A DNA stretch of 64,000 nt from Chitinophagales bacterium (lineage in GTDB: Bacteria; Bacteroidota; Bacteroidia; Chitinophagales; UBA2359): contig JAWKLZ010000002.1 in NCBI GenBank assembly GCA_041392475.1, positions 1,372,501 through 1,436,500 on the forward strand. Reading direction: 5' to 3'. Below are positions 62,079 through 64,000 of this stretch, one piece after another. Both the position numbers and the translations under genes were made by a program. The notes beneath the pieces were generated by a model, which saw nothing but the letters and a program-made list of their open reading frames with translations, had not been told where the DNA came from and did not search any database. How positions within the stretch are numbered: the first letter of the stretch is position 1; each line of letters opens with the position of its first letter.

Positions 62079-63497
62079 TTAAAAATTTATATTTGCTATC
62101 AAATTGAAGTGATGGTAGTTAGTACCATAAAAAACCGTTGCAGGCTTCAATTCCACACTTTTTTCAGTGATCTTGTAGATGTATAAAAATTGTAGTTCCA
62201 ACCCTTTCAACTCGTTGGTGAACTGATAGGTCGTATTGGCGGTCAATTGATAAAAAGACGGCACATTGTATTTATTGAACTCAAAAGTGTCTAAACCTGC
62301 TGTAATCGTTCGACTCAATCGCACATCCAAGTTCAAGTGCTTGTTCATCAATTCTTTGGTTTTGAATCGAAGCATCCAAACATCTGTATCTCCAAACCCA
62401 TCTATCCAACTTCTCGGCTGCGATACATAGAAATCTTCTCGTCCCAACTCTCTCGGAAACAAAAAACGCCCCGAGTCAAATGCATGAAAATAGGCAGCAG
62501 ATAATTGCCATTTACCCAACTTGTAACCCATCAAAAGATTCAAAACATTTGCCTTTTCGTCGGGCTGTATGTATCGGTCGGCATAGTCCAGTTCTTCTTG
62601 AAAAGCTGCCGCATTTTGGTGAACATATTGCAGTCCCAAGTTCCAATCCCCTTTTTTGTAGTCCGATTGCAGCCAAATGATATTGGTGAGATGGTGAAAA
62701 TGGTAGTTCCACATCTGCCATTTCCAACCTTCAATTTGGTCATTTTCATAGCCTATCACGGCGATACCTTTCGTTTGTGCGGTTTCGTGGTAGTGTGCTT
62801 TTTCGCCATTGGGCTCAGTGCCATTGTTGTTGAGACCAATCACTTCATCCATCGAAAACCATTCAGTCGTACCCCTCGGTGAAACACCGTCAATCCATCC
62901 CAAACTAACTTTTTGGTCTTTCAGTTCACCCCATTCCGACCACAAGCCCTGATATACAAAAGGCATCATCCTGCCATCTCTCCGCAAAAACAATGGACGG
63001 GTATTGATGTCCATTTTGCCGTATTGCACAAACGACTTAGAGAAATTGAAGCGAATAAACAATTCCTCCAGCCTATCTATATCTTTTCCTACTTCGGGTC
63101 GGTTTACATCGTACAACTCCTTTTCCCACTTCGCACTTTTGCCTACAATTGTATCAACTTCATTAAGGTCAGCCGAAAAGGTCTTGTAAGTGAAAATACT
63201 CTTCATCCCAACCTGTAAACCATACCATTCGGGTGTAGTAAGCTGAATACCTTCCCCCAGTGCATTGGTCCAGTAATCCTTCAAGTCGCCCTCATTGACC
63301 GTTGCCATAAAATAGTTGCGGATATGTCCTTGCAAACGGCTTTTACCCCAAAAATCTTGAAGGGAACGGATTGTAGTATCTTTATGGATAAAAGGTGTCT
63401 TATTCTCTGCCAATACAGCTTTTGTCTTGTGTTCTTGGGCTGCAATGGGCTGGAAAATGGCTAAAAGAGAGAGGAAAAGGAAGATGTAGATTTTCAT
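62079..63497 (-). CDS. OprD-family outer-membrane porin
   Basis: 472 residues. Signal peptide (MKIYIFLFLSLLAIFQPIAA, cut before QEH) and an 18-stranded-type barrel with alternating aromatic strands, ending in phenylalanine ('HHFNLIANINF'), as required for outer-membrane insertion. 'LQGHIRNYFMATVNEGDLKDYW' (about 55-76) and 'FVQYGKMDINTRPLFLRRDGRMMP' match the OprD pattern, including the substrate-channel arginines. Selective uptake of small anionic or organic solutes. Sandwiched between two YeeE/YedE halves with 6-bp gaps, so it probably lets the sulfur compound cross the outer membrane. Confidence 0.82.
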   Translation of the reverse strand: MKIYIFLFLSLLAIFQPIAAQEHKTKAVLAENKTPFIHKDTTIRSLQDFWGKSRLQGHIRNYFMATVNEGDLKDYWTNALGEGIQLTTPEWYGLQVGMKSIFTYKTFSADLNEVDTIVGKSAKWEKELYDVNRPEVGKDIDRLEELFIRFNFSKSFVQYGKMDINTRPLFLRRDGRMMPFVYQGLWSEWGELKDQKVSLGWIDGVSPRGTTEWFSMDEVIGLNNNGTEPNGEKAHYHETAQTKGIAVIGYENDQIEGWKWQMWNYHFHHLTNIIWLQSDYKKGDWNLGLQYVHQNAAAFQEELDYADRYIQPDEKANVLNLLMGYKLGKWQLSAAYFHAFDSGRFLFPRELGREDFYVSQPRSWIDGFGDTDVWMLRFKTKELMNKHLNLDVRLSRTITAGLDTFEFNKYNVPSFYQLTANTTYQFTNELKGLELQFLYIYKITEKSVELKPATVFYGTNYHHFNLIANINF

Positions 63498-63503
63498 AAT
63501 TAC

Positions 63504-64000
63504 CTAAAAAATAATGGGTAAGAAAAGATAGGTCATCATCAAGCCTCCAATGAAAAATCCTGCAACGGCAATCAAAGAAGGAATCTGCAAGTCCGAAATT
63601 CCGCTGATGGCATGTCCAGAAGTACATCCGCCCGCATATCTCGCTCCAAAACCGACCATGAAACCACCGCCCAAAAGAATGAGTAAACCTTTCAAGGAAA
63701 ATACAGATTCACTGCCAAAAATCTCGCTGGGTAAATACTGACTACCAGGATTTTCAAAACCCAGTTCCTTCAAATCTGCAATCGTTTGGGGATTCAAAAG
63801 CACGGTTTCGGAAAGTGTGAGGTAATGAGCTGCAATGAACCCACCCACAATTGCGCCAACGACAAACATCAAATTCCAGCGTTGGGCTTTCCAATCAAAT
63901 TTAAAAAAATCGGCAAGTCTGTCTCCACCTGCTGCCGAACACATTGTCCGCAAATTGGCCGACATTCCAAAGTCTTTGCCAAAATAGAGTAGCAAAAGCA
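63504..64000 (-). CDS. YeeE/YedE family transporter half (5' partial, runs off the window)
   Basis: About 165 residues are visible; the frame stays open past the first TTG (63995) to the right edge, so the start lies outside. 'LLYFGKDFGMSANLRTMC' and the Cys motif 'GFGARYAGGCTSGHAISGIS' are typical of the larger half of split YeeE/YedE transporters. Two to three helices follow (about 45-60, 95-115, 135-160). Works with the DUF6691 half (61659-62072) to import thiosulfate or related sulfur. First visible gene of the operon with porin, DUF6691 half, methyltransferase and SulP. Confidence 0.9.
   Translation of the reverse strand, partial: LLLLYFGKDFGMSANLRTMCSAAGGDRLADFFKFDWKAQRWNLMFVVGAIVGGFIAAHYLTLSETVLLNPQTIADLKELGFENPGSQYLPSEIFGSESVFSLKGLLILLGGGFMVGFGARYAGGCTSGHAISGISDLQIPSLIAVAGFFIGGLMMTYLFLPIIF

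Noticed and set aside
1..64000. Prophage or integrative element covering the window
   Set aside because: No integrase, capsid, portal, terminase, transposase, relaxase or tRNA-bounded att sites were seen.

Overview
The window reads as a chromosomal segment of a Bacteroidota bacterium. The base composition is AT-rich (by eye roughly 40% GC). Upstream regions carry the Bacteroidota -7 promoter signature TAnnTTTG instead of E. coli-type boxes. Diagnostic families include DUF4175, a PorE-like OmpA lipoprotein, a lamin-tail protein with a gliding-motility-type C-terminal module, YfiR and DUF3995. The mix (large multidomain secreted proteins, STAND NTPase, PorE-like lipoprotein) suggests Saprospiria or a neighbouring class, but the class is an inference. 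No rRNA, tRNA or CRISPR array was recognised.

Layout. 1-4.1 kb: the 3' part of a large secreted glycoside-hydrolase-like protein with discoidin-like and FnIII modules. 4.2-7.4 kb: a STAND NTPase with a near-identical TPR array, bracketed by 36-bp direct repeats. 7.5-12.2 kb: DUF4175 protein, anti-sigma-type ATPase, YbeY. 12.3-18 kb: sodium/solute symporter, lysophospholipase-like hydrolase, sorbosone-dehydrogenase-like lipoprotein and an orphan histidine kinase. 18-28.6 kb: an accessory, defence-like stretch with a PLD-type restriction endonuclease, an N6-adenine methyltransferase and a translationally coupled membrane protein, then a lamin-tail surface protein, 143-bp tandem repeats, a retron-type reverse transcriptase with a long basic N-terminal extension, and a DUF3095 cyclase-like protein. 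28.7-32.6 kb: TPR protein and UvrA. 33.3-37.5 kb: ECF-type sigma factor with a tiny anti-sigma-like partner, MurF, an SDR epimerase and YfiR. 38-44.2 kb: PorE-like lipoprotein, nucleotide-sugar dehydrogenase, DeoC and an amidohydrolase. 44.3-46.4 kb: a minimal FabZ/KAS/ACP set. 46.5-51.6 kb: HEAT-like protein, PLP enzyme, TlpA-like thioredoxin, PyrH, a glycosyltransferase and a methyltransferase.

52-64 kb, nearly all on the minus strand, is a sulfur/redox neighbourhood: two YeeE/YedE transporter halves separated by an OprD-type porin, a methyltransferase, a SulP permease, a metallo-beta-lactamase fold/rhodanese fusion (persulfide dioxygenase type), a free rhodanese and a 1-Cys peroxiredoxin. 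A Crp/Fnr regulator sits among them. Two promoters in this block share a perfect GTAAC-N4-GTTAC palindrome at exactly the same distance from an identical TATCTTTG -7 element, which suggests one small regulon. A hypothetical gene in the block has a frameshifted paralog 3.4 kb away.

Best leads for something undescribed: the retron-type RT with its unassigned RNA and effector, the direct-repeat-flanked STAND gene with its recently expanded TPR array, the palindrome-controlled sulfur regulon, and a truncated FloA/SPFH-like protein beside it. All functional calls come from reading motifs; no database search was run.
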